Under the pieces are notes generated by a model. That model worked only from the letters and a program-made list of their open reading frames with translations. It was not told where the DNA came from and ran no database searches. A stretch of DNA of 64,000 nt, taken from positions 62,001-126,000 of the forward strand of contig NZ_JACHCM010000006.1 in the NCBI RefSeq assembly GCF_014200755.1, written 5' to 3'. Position 1 is the first letter of the stretch. Every line of letters begins with the position of its first letter. The translations under genes and the position numbers were made by a program. This DNA comes from Rhodanobacter sp. ANJX3 (GTDB taxonomy: Bacteria; Pseudomonadota; Gammaproteobacteria; Xanthomonadales; Rhodanobacteraceae). Shown one piece after another: positions 24,373 to 34,057 of this stretch.

Positions 24373-25881
24373 TCAGTTGCCGACCTGCTCAAGCTTGCTG
24401 TGGCGCATGCCGTAGGCGAAATAAATGACGCAGCCCAGCGCCATCCAGATCACGAAGCGTTCGTAGGTGATCCACGGCAGGCCGTAGATCAGCACCGCGG
24501 AGAAAACGATGCCCAGCGGCGCGGTGAACCAGACAGCCGGCGTGCGGAAGTTGCGCTGCAGTTCCGGCCGGCGCACACGCAGCACCATGATCGAGGCGCA
24601 GATGATGATAAAGGCGCTGAGCGTGCCGATATTCACCAGCTCGGCCACTTCGCCGATCGGCAGCAGGCCGGCGACGATGGCCGTGAACAGCCCAAGGATG
24701 ATGGTCGGCCGTGCCGGCGTGCCGAAGCGCGGGCTGACTTTGGCGAACCATGCAGGCAATAGGCCGTCGCGCGCCAGCGCGAACCAGATGCGCGCCGCGC
24801 CCAGCATGAAGGCGAACAGCACGCTGGTCACGCCGATGACCGCGGCAATGGCGATGATGATGCTGAGCCAGTGCAGGCCGATCGACTCGAACGCGTCGGA
24901 CACCGAGGCGTCGCCGCCAAGATGGCTGTAGGGCACGATGCCGGTAAGCACCAGCGACACGGCGATATACAGCACCATCGCTATCGCCAGCGACAGCAGC
25001 ACCGCGCGCGGCAGATCACGCTGCGGGTGCTTGGCTTCTTCCGCCGCGGTGGTCAGCGTGTCGTAGCCGAACACGGCGAAGAACACCACGCTGGCCCCGG
25101 TCAGCACGCCCTGCCAGCCAAAGTGACCGAGGCCCGTCGTTGCATCCACCACCCGTGCCGGAATGAACGGATGCCAGTTCGCGGTGTGGATATAGAAAAC
25201 GCCCACGCCGACGACCAGCAACACGCCGATCACCTTGATCGCCACCACAAAGGTGTTGAAGCGCGCACCCCACTCGGTACGCAGGGTCAGCAACATCGCC
25301 ACGGCAATCGACACGCCTGCAGCGATCACGTTGAAGCGGTGGCCGTCGCTGGGCGCCGCGATCGCCTGCGCGCCGTGCGTGCCGAACATCTGCTGCAGGT
25401 AATACTGCATGGTCTGTGCGCTCATGCTCTGCTGCGCCCATTCGGGCAGGTGCAGGCCGGCCGAGGCCAGCAGCACCTGCACGTAGCCGGACCAGCCGAT
25501 CGCCACCACGGCGACCACCAGCGCGTATTCCAGCAGGAGATCCCAGCCTATGATCCAGGCGACGAACTCGCCGAGCACCGCATAGCCGTAGGTGTAAGCG
25601 CTGCCGGTCACCGGGATAAGCCCGGCAAATTCCGCGTAGCACAAGGCCGCGCAGGCGCTGCCCAGGCCGGCAATGATAAAGCTCAGCGCCACGGCCGGGC
25701 CGGCGTTGACCGCCGCCTGCTGGCCGGCCAGCACGAAGATGCCGACGCCGATGATGCCGCCGATACCGATCGCGGTGAGCTGCCAAAGCCCCAGCACGCG
25801 CCGAAAATCGCCGCGCTGGCCGACCTCGGCCTGCAGCTGTTCGACCGACTTGTGGCGCAGCAGTCTGCTAAGAAAACGCAT
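24373..25881 (-). CDS. APC-family amino-acid permease (YfnA/CAT-like)
   Basis: A 502-residue transporter with about 12 to 14 hydrophobic helices. The first helix contains LTAIGIGGIIGVGIFVLAGQ, the unwound-helix motif that binds the amino-acid backbone in the APC superfamily. The overall length and the N-terminal basic region fit the cationic amino acid transporter branch. Substrate specificity is not deducible. It precedes the M61 peptidase on the same strand with a gap of about 150 bases, so import of liberated amino acids is plausible. Confidence 0.9.
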   Translation of the reverse strand: MRFLSRLLRHKSVEQLQAEVGQRGDFRRVLGLWQLTAIGIGGIIGVGIFVLAGQQAAVNAGPAVALSFIIAGLGSACAALCYAEFAGLIPVTGSAYTYGYAVLGEFVAWIIGWDLLLEYALVVAVVAIGWSGYVQVLLASAGLHLPEWAQQSMSAQTMQYYLQQMFGTHGAQAIAAPSDGHRFNVIAAGVSIAVAMLLTLRTEWGARFNTFVVAIKVIGVLLVVGVGVFYIHTANWHPFIPARVVDATTGLGHFGWQGVLTGASVVFFAVFGYDTLTTAAEEAKHPQRDLPRAVLLSLAIAMVLYIAVSLVLTGIVPYSHLGGDASVSDAFESIGLHWLSIIIAIAAVIGVTSVLFAFMLGAARIWFALARDGLLPAWFAKVSPRFGTPARPTIILGLFTAIVAGLLPIGEVAELVNIGTLSAFIIICASIMVLRVRRPELQRNFRTPAVWFTAPLGIVFSAVLIYGLPWITYERFVIWMALGCVIYFAYGMRHSKLEQVGN

Positions 25882-25968
25882 GTGGTAGTCCCCGGAAACG
25901 AACGGCGATCATAGCGAATCGCGCCGCCGTTGCCCGCATGGCTTCCGGCACGGGCACAAATGCGCCGG

Positions 25969-27234
25969 TCAAACCGGCGCGGCGCCCGGATGCACCAATT
26001 GGGCTCGCTGATCGCCTCGCAGCCACGGCAATGCCAGTGCACTGAGCCCGAATATCGACGCGATCGCCAACGCCATATAGCCGTCCAGATGGGCGATACC
26101 GAACCACCGGCCGCTCAGCACCGACACCAGCGCCGTTGCCACGACCCGCACGCCCTCGAGCCACAGCGCCGACACCCGCCCTTCCATCAACACGCCCAGC
26201 ACGCACAGGCTGGCGACCAGATACGCGGCATAGCCGAGCAGCAGTGGAAGCGAGCCGATGGGCACCAACGCGAGGAAATGCATCGACATGCCGAGCAACA
26301 ACGCGAACTGCACTATCAGATAAACGGTAAGGCCACGCGACATCGGCGGATCGTAGCGCGGGTGATCGATATCGAAGGCCGGCTTGGGAAACCGCGCCGC
26401 CACATCGGCCGGTCGCCAGCCCGGCGGACGAAACCACAGCTGCAGTTTGTCGCGCCAGCGCTCGGCGTGCCACGCATCCTGCGCCATCGCCCAGTAGATC
26501 TCGGCATTGGCCCACAGCGGATTCCAGCTCTGCAGCGGCGAACGCGTGCCGAACACCGGTGGATCGCGGTCGTCCTCTTCGGTAAACGTACCGAAGAGCC
26601 GGTCCCACAGAATCAGGATGCCGCCGTAATTCTTGTCGAGGTAACGATCGTTGACCGCGTGATGCGCGCGATGATTCGACGGCGAACAGAACACCCGATC
26701 GAACCAGCCGAGCTTGCCGATCTCGCCGGTATGCACCCAAAACTGGTACAACAGGTCGATCAGCGCCACGATCACGAACACTTCCACCGGATAACCCAGC
26801 AGCGCCATCGGCAGATAGAACAGCCAGCCCAGCAGTACGCCGCTGCCGGTCTGGCGCAGCGCGGTGGTGAGGTTGTAATCCTCGCTCTGGTGGTGCACTA
26901 CGTGCGCCGCCCACAGCACGTTCACCTCGTGCCCCATGCGGTGCAACCAGTAATACAGAAAGTCGTAAAGCAGCAGCGCGCTGATCCAGACCGCCACGCT
27001 GTTCGCCGGCAGGCGAAACGGCGCCAGATGCTGCGCGCACCACGCGTACATGCCCACGCTCAGCAACTTGGTGAATACGCCGACGATCTGCGAAATCACG
27101 CCCAGCCCGAGGCTGTTGATCGCATCGTTGCTGCGGTACGCCTTGTGCCCGCGCAGACGCGCCACTACAAACTCGATCGCGATCGACACAAAGAAGGCCG
27201 GAATGGCCCAGGCCATGATGCGTTCGGGAGTCAT
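25969..27234 (-). CDS. Sterol desaturase / fatty-acid hydroxylase superfamily membrane enzyme
   Basis: A 421-residue integral membrane protein with the histidine clusters of the superfamily: HRMGHE, then HVVHHQSED, then HRAHHA. These would bind a di-iron centre that hydroxylates or desaturates a lipid. An extra C-terminal block of hydrophobic helices follows the enzyme domain. A second, shorter superfamily member is encoded at 39119-40255. The lipid substrate is unknown; hopanoids, ornithine lipids and glyceryl ethers are possibilities in bacteria. Confidence 0.85.
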   Translation of the reverse strand: MTPERIMAWAIPAFFVSIAIEFVVARLRGHKAYRSNDAINSLGLGVISQIVGVFTKLLSVGMYAWCAQHLAPFRLPANSVAVWISALLLYDFLYYWLHRMGHEVNVLWAAHVVHHQSEDYNLTTALRQTGSGVLLGWLFYLPMALLGYPVEVFVIVALIDLLYQFWVHTGEIGKLGWFDRVFCSPSNHRAHHAVNDRYLDKNYGGILILWDRLFGTFTEEDDRDPPVFGTRSPLQSWNPLWANAEIYWAMAQDAWHAERWRDKLQLWFRPPGWRPADVAARFPKPAFDIDHPRYDPPMSRGLTVYLIVQFALLLGMSMHFLALVPIGSLPLLLGYAAYLVASLCVLGVLMEGRVSALWLEGVRVVATALVSVLSGRWFGIAHLDGYMALAIASIFGLSALALPWLRGDQRAQLVHPGAAPV

Positions 27235-27453
27235 CGTTTGATCGAGCCTCTCTGAAATAGCGGCAAATCGAGCCCGGATGGGCGCTGGCGACGGCGATCT
27301 GTCATATCCCTACCGTCGGCGCCGATGATAGTCCCGCACATCCCGCAGTACGTGCTGCAGCGCCACAGGTCTCAACGGCATTCGATTGCCACCAAACTGC
27401 AACACGTATTGCGCAGCATGTTGGGTTGTCTTGCCGAATCCACGAGGTACTGC

Positions 27454-29460
27454 ATGTCCCGTTCCGCCCTGCGTCCGCTGAGCCTGCTGGCCGGCTGCCT
27501 GTTACTCGCCGTCACTGCGCTGGCACCGGCCTTTGCCGCTGCGCCGAACCATGGCCCAAGGCCACCCCGTAGCGTCATCGTGTTCGTCTGGGACGGCATG
27601 CGCCCGGACGCGATCAGCGCCGAGGACACGCCAAATCTGCTGGCACTGGGTGCGCGCGGCAGCGTGTTCGAGGACAACCACTCGACCTATCCCACCTTCA
27701 CCATGGCCAACGCGTCGAGCTTCGCCACCGGCGCGTTTCCCGGCACGATCGGCTTCTATGGCAACCACTTCTGGGCGCCGGGCGCCAAAGGCACGGATGC
27801 GAAAGGACAGGCCGTGGATTTTCAGTCGCCGATCTTCACCGAGGACTACGCCATCCTGCGCGATCTCGACGCGCACTACGGCCACGAGCTGCTGGAGCTG
27901 CCCACGCTGTTCGCCACGGCGCGCAAGGCCGGCCTGAAGACCGCGCTGATCGGCAAGTCCGGCCCGGCATTTCTGCAGGACTACAAACTCGCCAACGGCG
28001 ATACGCCGAACAGCGGCCTGCTGCTGGACGAAAACACCGCGCTACCGCTGGCCTTCGCCAGGGAATTGCAGAAAGCCGGCGTCGCGCTGCCGAAAAACAC
28101 CGCCAACACCTACCCGGCCAATCAGCTGAACCTCAGTGAGGAAAACGACTCGCCCACCGAACAGGGCAAGATGCTGACCCTGAAGGACGGCGCCAGCTCC
28201 GATGCCACCGCCGGCGCCGACACCACGCCGGCCGCCGCCAACGCCTGGATGATGAAAGTGTACCTGGACCAGGTGCTGGCGCAGCACCGCCCCGATCTCA
28301 GCATCGTGTGGCTGCGCAATCCGGATACCACCGAACACCAGTACGGCGTGGGCTCGCCGGAGTTTCATCTGGCGCTGAAGGCGCAGGATGCCCTGCTCGG
28401 CCAGCTCGAGGACAAACTCAAAGCGCTGGGCATGGATCAAACCACCGACATCGTCGTGGTGTCCGACCATGCGCACAGCAATATCGCCGGCCCGCGCGAC
28501 CTGTTTCCCCTGCGCCAGATCAACGACGGCCGCGTCACCACCATCGACAACGACTGGGGTTACTCCGTCTCGGGCGGTGTGCGCCTGGCCGATGAGCTGA
28601 CCAAGGGCGGCTTCACCGCCTTCGACGGCAGCGGCTGCGTATACGCGCCCGTGATGAGCGGCCTGAAGGCCGATGGCTCGCAGTTGCACCCGACCCGCTT
28701 CGACGACGACGGCCGCCTCTGCGGCAAGCCCGGCCCGTACAGCACGCCGAGCTACAAACTGCCGGATGAACTGCCCAAGGATGCTTTGGTGATCGCCTCG
28801 AACGGCGGCACCGAGTATCTCTACCAGCCCGAGCACGACGCCGCGCTGGTCAAGCGCACGGTGCGGTTTCTGCAGTCGCGCGAATACGTCGCCGCGGTCT
28901 TTGTGGCCAAGCGCTATGGCGATATTCCCGGCACGCTGCCGGCCGAGAACGTGCACCTGGAGAATGCCGCGCGCGGGCCGGACATCATCATCAGCTACGC
29001 CTGGGACGCGAACGCAAAAATCCAGGGCTTCCCGGGTACCGAATACGCCAGCCAGTCCAATGAGCGCGGCGAACATGGCAGCTTCAGCCGTATAGACGTC
29101 CACAATACCCTGCTCGCCGCCGGCCCCGACTTTCGCCAGGGCTTCCAGGACACGCTGCCCAGCGGCAACGTCGATCTCGCCCCGACCGTCGCCTCGCTCA
29201 TGCAGCTGAAGCTGCCCACGGCACAGGGGCGCGTGCTGCACGAATCGCTTACCGGCACGCTCGCCCGACCCGTCGACGCCTACAAGGTAACGCCGACATC
29301 GCTGCGACCGGCGCAACCGGCAACCGGCCTGAGCGCCCGACGCGTCGATGGCTCGCCGCTGGCCGCCAGTCAATTCGACTTCGTTCTGCAAATGAAGCAG
29401 CTGCAGACGGATGGCAAGACCTGGACGTATTTCGACCAGGCCAGCCCCGAGCGGCAGTAA
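27454..29460 (+). CDS. Secreted alkaline-phosphatase-superfamily phosphodiesterase
   Basis: The ATG at 27454 (GAGG seven bases upstream) starts a 668-residue protein with a signal peptide ending near LAPAFAAAP. The catalytic domain of type I phosphodiesterase/nucleotide pyrophosphatases follows. VIVFVWDGMRPDA carries the first metal Asp, STYPTFTMANASSFATG holds the nucleophile Thr, and VVSDHAHSN and RGEHGSFSR supply other ligands. The substrate could be nucleotides or a phospholipid head group. Together with the TonB receptor, a second phosphodiesterase and a GDPD downstream, it suggests phosphate-ester scavenging. Confidence 0.85.
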   Translation: MSRSALRPLSLLAGCLLLAVTALAPAFAAAPNHGPRPPRSVIVFVWDGMRPDAISAEDTPNLLALGARGSVFEDNHSTYPTFTMANASSFATGAFPGTIGFYGNHFWAPGAKGTDAKGQAVDFQSPIFTEDYAILRDLDAHYGHELLELPTLFATARKAGLKTALIGKSGPAFLQDYKLANGDTPNSGLLLDENTALPLAFARELQKAGVALPKNTANTYPANQLNLSEENDSPTEQGKMLTLKDGASSDATAGADTTPAAANAWMMKVYLDQVLAQHRPDLSIVWLRNPDTTEHQYGVGSPEFHLALKAQDALLGQLEDKLKALGMDQTTDIVVVSDHAHSNIAGPRDLFPLRQINDGRVTTIDNDWGYSVSGGVRLADELTKGGFTAFDGSGCVYAPVMSGLKADGSQLHPTRFDDDGRLCGKPGPYSTPSYKLPDELPKDALVIASNGGTEYLYQPEHDAALVKRTVRFLQSREYVAAVFVAKRYGDIPGTLPAENVHLENAARGPDIIISYAWDANAKIQGFPGTEYASQSNERGEHGSFSRIDVHNTLLAAGPDFRQGFQDTLPSGNVDLAPTVASLMQLKLPTAQGRVLHESLTGTLARPVDAYKVTPTSLRPAQPATGLSARRVDGSPLAASQFDFVLQMKQLQTDGKTWTYFDQASPERQ

Positions 29461-29534
29461 GAGCCTGTTCGGAAGTTCTGCGAGATCCTTTCGACCGGCC
29501 ATCGAGCCTTGGTCCGAAAGGAACCGGTCCAATG

Positions 29535-29624
29535 GCCGGACGCCGCGGTGGCGTCCGGCATCGGCGTGCGCGACGATGTGCCGGCATCGTTCCATGGCAT
29601 GGCCGCTGGCTTTGCCATGGAACG
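29535..29624. repeat. Cluster of strong hairpins between the phosphodiesterase and TonB genes
   Basis: Two perfect stems lie close together. GCCGGACGCC/GGCGTCCGGC occupies 29535-29544 and 29550-29559 with a five-base loop. CGTTCCATGGCA/TGCCATGGAACG occupies 29588-29599 and 29613-29624 with a 13-base loop. No gene is assignable in the 520 bases between 29461 and 29982. The stems are not followed by T-runs, so they are not simple terminators. A structured RNA or a dispersed palindromic repeat is possible. Confidence 0.5.
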
Positions 29625-29877
29625 AATGAAGAGACACGCATCCCACCTCGGCGAGAGCCGATGGCTGTGAGCGAAGCCGAAACGATGATCGCAACACCGG
29701 ACCGACCGGCCCGGCACGATCGATCGATTGAAATCAATTTGCGCGAAAGTCCGGGCGAAACGCATCCGTTGAAACCGGTGGCGGTGGCAAACGGCGCGCT
29801 CCGGCAGCGTCCAACGCCGTTTTTCGCAGGGCTGTCCATACGGTCCCTGGCCGCTTCAACACCGCGCATCCACCCAT

Positions 29878-29914
29878 AAAAAAGCTGGCCCGGTTCTCAC
29901 CGGGCCAGCTTTTA
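29878..29914. terminator. Bidirectional terminator after the TonB receptor gene
   Basis: GCTGGCCCGGT (29884-29894) pairs with ACCGGGCCAGC (29899-29909) around a TCTC loop, with an A-run on the left and a T-run on the right. It can end transcripts from both strands, above all the minus-strand TonB gene. Confidence 0.8.
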
Positions 29915-29982
29915 TCCATACCACCCATTCGATCAGAACCGCGTGGCTGCCATCGGCATGGCTGCACGCGGCGAACTCGATT

Positions 29983-32301
29983 TCACAGCTTCACATTGAC
30001 GTTGAAGAAAAACTGCCGCGGTGCGCCGGCCTGCAGGGTCTGGTTGTAGCCCTGGGGATCGGAGGCTACGTAGCCGTTGGTGCCCGTACTCGCAAAGTAG
30101 CGCTTGTCGGTCAGGTTGGTGATATTGAGGCCAAAGCTGATGTCCTCGAAACCGCCGTAGGCGCCCACGTCGTAGTTGATGCCACCATTGAACAACCAGT
30201 AGGCCGGCACCTGGGAATCATTGGTATAGGTGATGTAGCGTCGGCCGGTGTATTTGCCGTCCAGATTGAAGCTCCATGGTCCAAAGGTGTAGCTGGCGCT
30301 GGAGGTAAACATCCAGCTGGGGATGCCGACCACGTATTTGCCCTTGGTATCGACCACGCCACCGTTGAGATAGTCGTCCTGGTATTTCGAATTGTCGTAG
30401 GACACCGAGTTCAGCCAGCGCAGGTGGTCCACCGGCTTCCAGATCAACGCCAAATCGGCACCGGTGCTCTTGACGCTGCCGACGTTGTTGAGAATGCTGG
30501 CGCAGGTTTGCACGGCCGAACACGGCGTGGTCTGCAGCAGGCGGTTGCTGAAGCGGGTGTAGTAGAGATCGGCCGAAGCTTCGAAGCTGCTGCCGCGGAC
30601 GCGATAACCCGTTTCGATGGTTTGCGAACCTTCCGGCTTCAGGCTGCTCTTGCTGGCATCGAAGGCAGCCTGCGACGTGGCGAAGGGCAGTATTCCGTAG
30701 GAGTTGATGTTTTTGCTGTAAGACGCGTAAACATCCTGATGATCGTCGAGCTTGTAGTCGACGCCGACCTGCGGCAAAAAGCCATCGCTGGCCTTGATGC
30801 TGCCCTGTGCGAATGCCGTCGTGGCCACCAGCGATTGCGCATCGGTGGTGGAACGCAACGATTTGGCGCCGAAGTTGACCGTCAGCCGGTCGTCCATCAA
30901 GTGCACGGTATCTTCGGCGTAGGCCATCCGGGTGTCATACGTGTAGTGCTGCAGGAAGCCGCGCAGAAACGGCTCCCCGCTGCTGTAGAAATTCCACAGG
31001 CCATTGTAGGGGCCGTACAGATTGAAGTAGTTGCGCTCGATGTTGTTGTGCGAGTCTTCGCCCCACACGCCGACTTCGATATCGTTGTTGCCGACCGTGT
31101 ATTGCAAAGAGCCGGTAATGCCATAGCGGTCCAGACCATAGTCCGTGGTGCGCATAGCAAGCGGCAGGCCGGAGGCCGGCGACGTCACGTAAGGCGTCGC
31201 CCATTGACCCTCACCGCGATCGTCGTGGTAGTAGCCGCCCAGATTCAGGACCAGCCCATCGGCCAGGGTGAACGAACCGTTCAAACCGGTGAGGTTGTCG
31301 CGTCGAATGCCGCCGCCGGCGTAATAGTTCGCATCGCCCTTGTCGTAGTCGGCCGGCAGACCGTTCAACGAGGCGGGATACGCGCCGTTGCCGCGGATCG
31401 CGTTGGCCGTCTGCAGTGCCTGCGACCAGTTGGGCTGCCAGTAGTCGTAATCCCAACCCAGCACGCGCTGACTGGTCAGCGACAGATCCTGATAATCGTA
31501 TTCCTTACGCTTCGAGCTGTCGGAAAACAGGCTGATGCGATTGCCGTCGCCCCATTGATAAACCGCCTTGAGATTGAGCTGGTTGGACACCTGCGAACCG
31601 TAGCCTTTCCACTTGTCGGTGTTGGCGTGGTCGTACGACACGTACATCGAGAAGCCATGGTAGTCGCCGGTATCCATGCGCAAATAGGTCCGGTGCGTAT
31701 CGTCCGAGCCGATCGCCTGATTGAGCCGCACGCCGGCCTTGGCATCGGGATCGGCGGAAAAAAACTGCACGGTGCCGCCGAGATTGGTGTTGGCCGCCGT
31801 GCCGAGCGCGCCCGCGCCCTGCGCCAGCTCCACCCGAGCAATATTTTCCGAGGTGATCGCACGGGTCACCTGCAGACCGTTGGTGACGCCATAGCTCATG
31901 TTGCCCAGCGGAATGCCGTCGAGTGTGAAGCCCAGGCGGCTCTGATCGAAACCGTGCAAGGTGATCTGGGTCGACCACTCGTAGGCACCCCAGGGATCGG
32001 ACGACTGGAAGTTGACGCCCGGCAGCTCGCCCAGCACCTTCAGCGCGCTGGTGCCCGGCGGCGTCGCCTTGATGTCTTCCATGGTGACGCTCTGCACCTG
32101 CCGAGTCTGGCCGGGGGCGACCACCGACACCGCGTCCATGGTCTTCGCGTTATTGGCATCGGCGGCCGGTGCGGGAGCCGCGGCGGGCGTGGCCGAAGCC
32201 GGGCCATCCGCGTCGGCGGCGATGGCGGCCGAACCGTAGAGTGCGGCAAGCAGGGCAAGCATCAGGCTCGTATGACGAGTGGTGCGAGAGTAAGCGGACA
32301 T
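29983..32301 (-). CDS. TonB-dependent outer-membrane receptor
   Basis: A 772-residue receptor. The ATG at 32301 has AAGGA nine bases upstream and opens a signal peptide (SLMLALLAALYGSAAIAADA). After a short Ala/Pro-rich linker comes the plug domain (DAVSVVAPGQTRQVQSVTME, then LGELPGVNFQSSDPW and LTLHG-like ITLHGFDQSRLGFTLDGIPL). The 22-strand barrel follows and ends FFFNVNVKL. The ligand is unknown. Phosphodiesterase genes flank it on both sides, so it may import a phosphorylated compound. The Xanthomonadales are known for many such receptors. Confidence 0.9.
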   Translation of the reverse strand: MSAYSRTTRHTSLMLALLAALYGSAAIAADADGPASATPAAAPAPAADANNAKTMDAVSVVAPGQTRQVQSVTMEDIKATPPGTSALKVLGELPGVNFQSSDPWGAYEWSTQITLHGFDQSRLGFTLDGIPLGNMSYGVTNGLQVTRAITSENIARVELAQGAGALGTAANTNLGGTVQFFSADPDAKAGVRLNQAIGSDDTHRTYLRMDTGDYHGFSMYVSYDHANTDKWKGYGSQVSNQLNLKAVYQWGDGNRISLFSDSSKRKEYDYQDLSLTSQRVLGWDYDYWQPNWSQALQTANAIRGNGAYPASLNGLPADYDKGDANYYAGGGIRRDNLTGLNGSFTLADGLVLNLGGYYHDDRGEGQWATPYVTSPASGLPLAMRTTDYGLDRYGITGSLQYTVGNNDIEVGVWGEDSHNNIERNYFNLYGPYNGLWNFYSSGEPFLRGFLQHYTYDTRMAYAEDTVHLMDDRLTVNFGAKSLRSTTDAQSLVATTAFAQGSIKASDGFLPQVGVDYKLDDHQDVYASYSKNINSYGILPFATSQAAFDASKSSLKPEGSQTIETGYRVRGSSFEASADLYYTRFSNRLLQTTPCSAVQTCASILNNVGSVKSTGADLALIWKPVDHLRWLNSVSYDNSKYQDDYLNGGVVDTKGKYVVGIPSWMFTSSASYTFGPWSFNLDGKYTGRRYITYTNDSQVPAYWLFNGGINYDVGAYGGFEDISFGLNITNLTDKRYFASTGTNGYVASDPQGYNQTLQAGAPRQFFFNVNVKL

Positions 32302-32598
32302 GCGTAGGTATCCTTTGCGCAGCCGCCCGCGAGGGTGGCGACGGCGACATGATGGAAAAATGGAACGTCGGAAGGCCACCCAAGGGCCATTCCCATCATT
32401 CTGGTGGCGCTTTGTGTACGCGGCTTTACATGCGCATTGCAGATGCGCACGAGGCGATAGCCGCTCGAACGCCGAAGACATCAGCCCTCGCGGCTCGGCA
32501 GACAGCCGCTATCGACGCACGTCCATGACGAATGGCTCGCCACGGCAAAAACCGTCGCGAGCGCCGCGAATGGCGCTCGCGATCCAGCATGTCGGCGA

Positions 32599-33957
32599 TC
32601 AAGGGGCCGGCGACGAAACCTGCAGCGCATGCCCTTGCGCCTGCGGCAAGCTGGCACCCATCAATTGGGCCAGCGTCGGCGCGATGTCGCGCATGTCGAT
32701 CGAGCCGAGGTTCTTGCCGGCCGCGATGCCCGGACCTTCGATGAGAAAGGTGGAACGCATTTCCGGATCGGCCGGATCGTAGCCGTGCATGCCCAGGAAG
32801 TGCGGCGGCGCAGGCAGCGGCGCGTCGGGCGTCACGCCCAGCTCGTAGCCGATCTTCAACAGCACGAACCAGCTGGCCTTGTCGGTGCCGCCCTGTGCCA
32901 CGAGCTGGTCGCGATCGAGTACGCGATCGATGTGGTATTGCGGATCATCCTGCAGCTGCTTCAAGAGCGCGGCGACCTTGGCTTTCACCTCGGCATTGTT
33001 CGGGTCTTTCAGCACGATCGCCGCGCTGCCGCCGTCGTTCCACACGGCTGCCTGCCAGTCGGTGATCTTGCCGTCCTTGATCGTGACCAGACCGGCCTTG
33101 ATGAAAGGCGCATAGAAATTGATGTCCTGCTTCACCGGCGCAAAGCCGTGGTCGGACACGATGGCAATCACGCCGTCCGGGTGCACGCGCTGTGCGGCAG
33201 CGGCCAGATCGCCGATCAGCAAGTCGATGCCTTCCAGCGTCTTGCGCGAGGTTGGCGTATCCGGGCCGGTGGCGTGCTGCTCGGTATCCAGCGCGGTCAC
33301 ATAGGCGGTCATGAACTGCGGCTTGCGCGTCTCCAGCAGGTGGATCGCGAACTTCGTGCGGTTCTGGTCGCCGGCCAGACTTTCGTCGATGCCGTCGGCG
33401 TACGGGCCGAGATCTTTTTCCAGCGACGGCAGCAGGCCGGGCGTGGACAGCGCCGCCACCAGCTTGCGGTCATCCGGCAGGCCGGTGCGCCAGATCTGCG
33501 GCAGATTCCAATCCACCTGCGCGCCCACACTGACGGGCCAGTGCACGTTGGCCGTGGTCAAGCCGGCCGCATGCGCGGCATCCCACAGGGTCGGCACGCG
33601 AATATCGGCGGCGTACCAGTCCCAGCCCTGCTGGTTCTGATTGGTCGGATCGAAGGTGAGGTTGCTGCCGATGCCGTGGACGTAGGGCGACACGCCGGTG
33701 ATCAGCGTGGTGTGGCTGGGATAGGTCAGCGTCGGCAGCACGCCGCGCACGTCATGGGCGTAGCTGCCCTGTTTCAGAAAGGCCTGCAGGTTCGGCAAAT
33801 GCAGGCCGCGCTTTTGCGCCTCGAGCACGTCGGCCGGGCGCAGGCCGTCGATCGAAATCAGCAGCACCGGCTGCGATGCGCTGGGCTGCGCAATAGACGG
33901 CTGGGCCGCGGCGAGCGACAAGCTACCCAGCAGCAGGGAAGAAAGTAGAAAACGCAT
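32599..33957 (-). CDS. Ectonucleotide pyrophosphatase/phosphodiesterase family protein
   Basis: A 452-residue secreted enzyme; the ATG at 33957 begins a signal peptide (RFLLSSLLLGSLSLAAAQ). The type I phosphodiesterase fold is clear: LLISIDGLRPADV has the first metal Asp, LPTLTYPSHTTLITG the nucleophile Thr, VSDHGFAPV and GMHGYDPADPE the other ligands. These enzymes cleave phosphodiesters of nucleotides or choline lipids. It is 297 bases upstream of the TonB receptor on the same strand, and 100 bases downstream of a GDPD gene, so the three likely form one transcription unit. Confidence 0.9.
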   Translation of the reverse strand: MRFLLSSLLLGSLSLAAAQPSIAQPSASQPVLLISIDGLRPADVLEAQKRGLHLPNLQAFLKQGSYAHDVRGVLPTLTYPSHTTLITGVSPYVHGIGSNLTFDPTNQNQQGWDWYAADIRVPTLWDAAHAAGLTTANVHWPVSVGAQVDWNLPQIWRTGLPDDRKLVAALSTPGLLPSLEKDLGPYADGIDESLAGDQNRTKFAIHLLETRKPQFMTAYVTALDTEQHATGPDTPTSRKTLEGIDLLIGDLAAAAQRVHPDGVIAIVSDHGFAPVKQDINFYAPFIKAGLVTIKDGKITDWQAAVWNDGGSAAIVLKDPNNAEVKAKVAALLKQLQDDPQYHIDRVLDRDQLVAQGGTDKASWFVLLKIGYELGVTPDAPLPAPPHFLGMHGYDPADPEMRSTFLIEGPGIAAGKNLGSIDMRDIAPTLAQLMGASLPQAQGHALQVSSPAP

Positions 33958-34057
33958 CGGACGATTCGCAAGATGGCAAAGAGGCTGCACATGCTGGGCT
34001 GCCACTACTGCATTCTTGTGACAGCCAACCTGCGTCTATGCATTCTCCGATGACAGC

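Noticed and set aside
22333..24762. An 809-codon open frame on the plus strand opposite the M61 peptidase and permease
   Set aside because: It mirrors two well-supported genes, has no domain pattern, and is the type of antisense frame that GC-rich coding DNA produces.
30424..32307. A 627-codon open frame opposite the TonB receptor gene
   Set aside because: It follows the codon structure of the receptor gene in antisense and shows no family motif.
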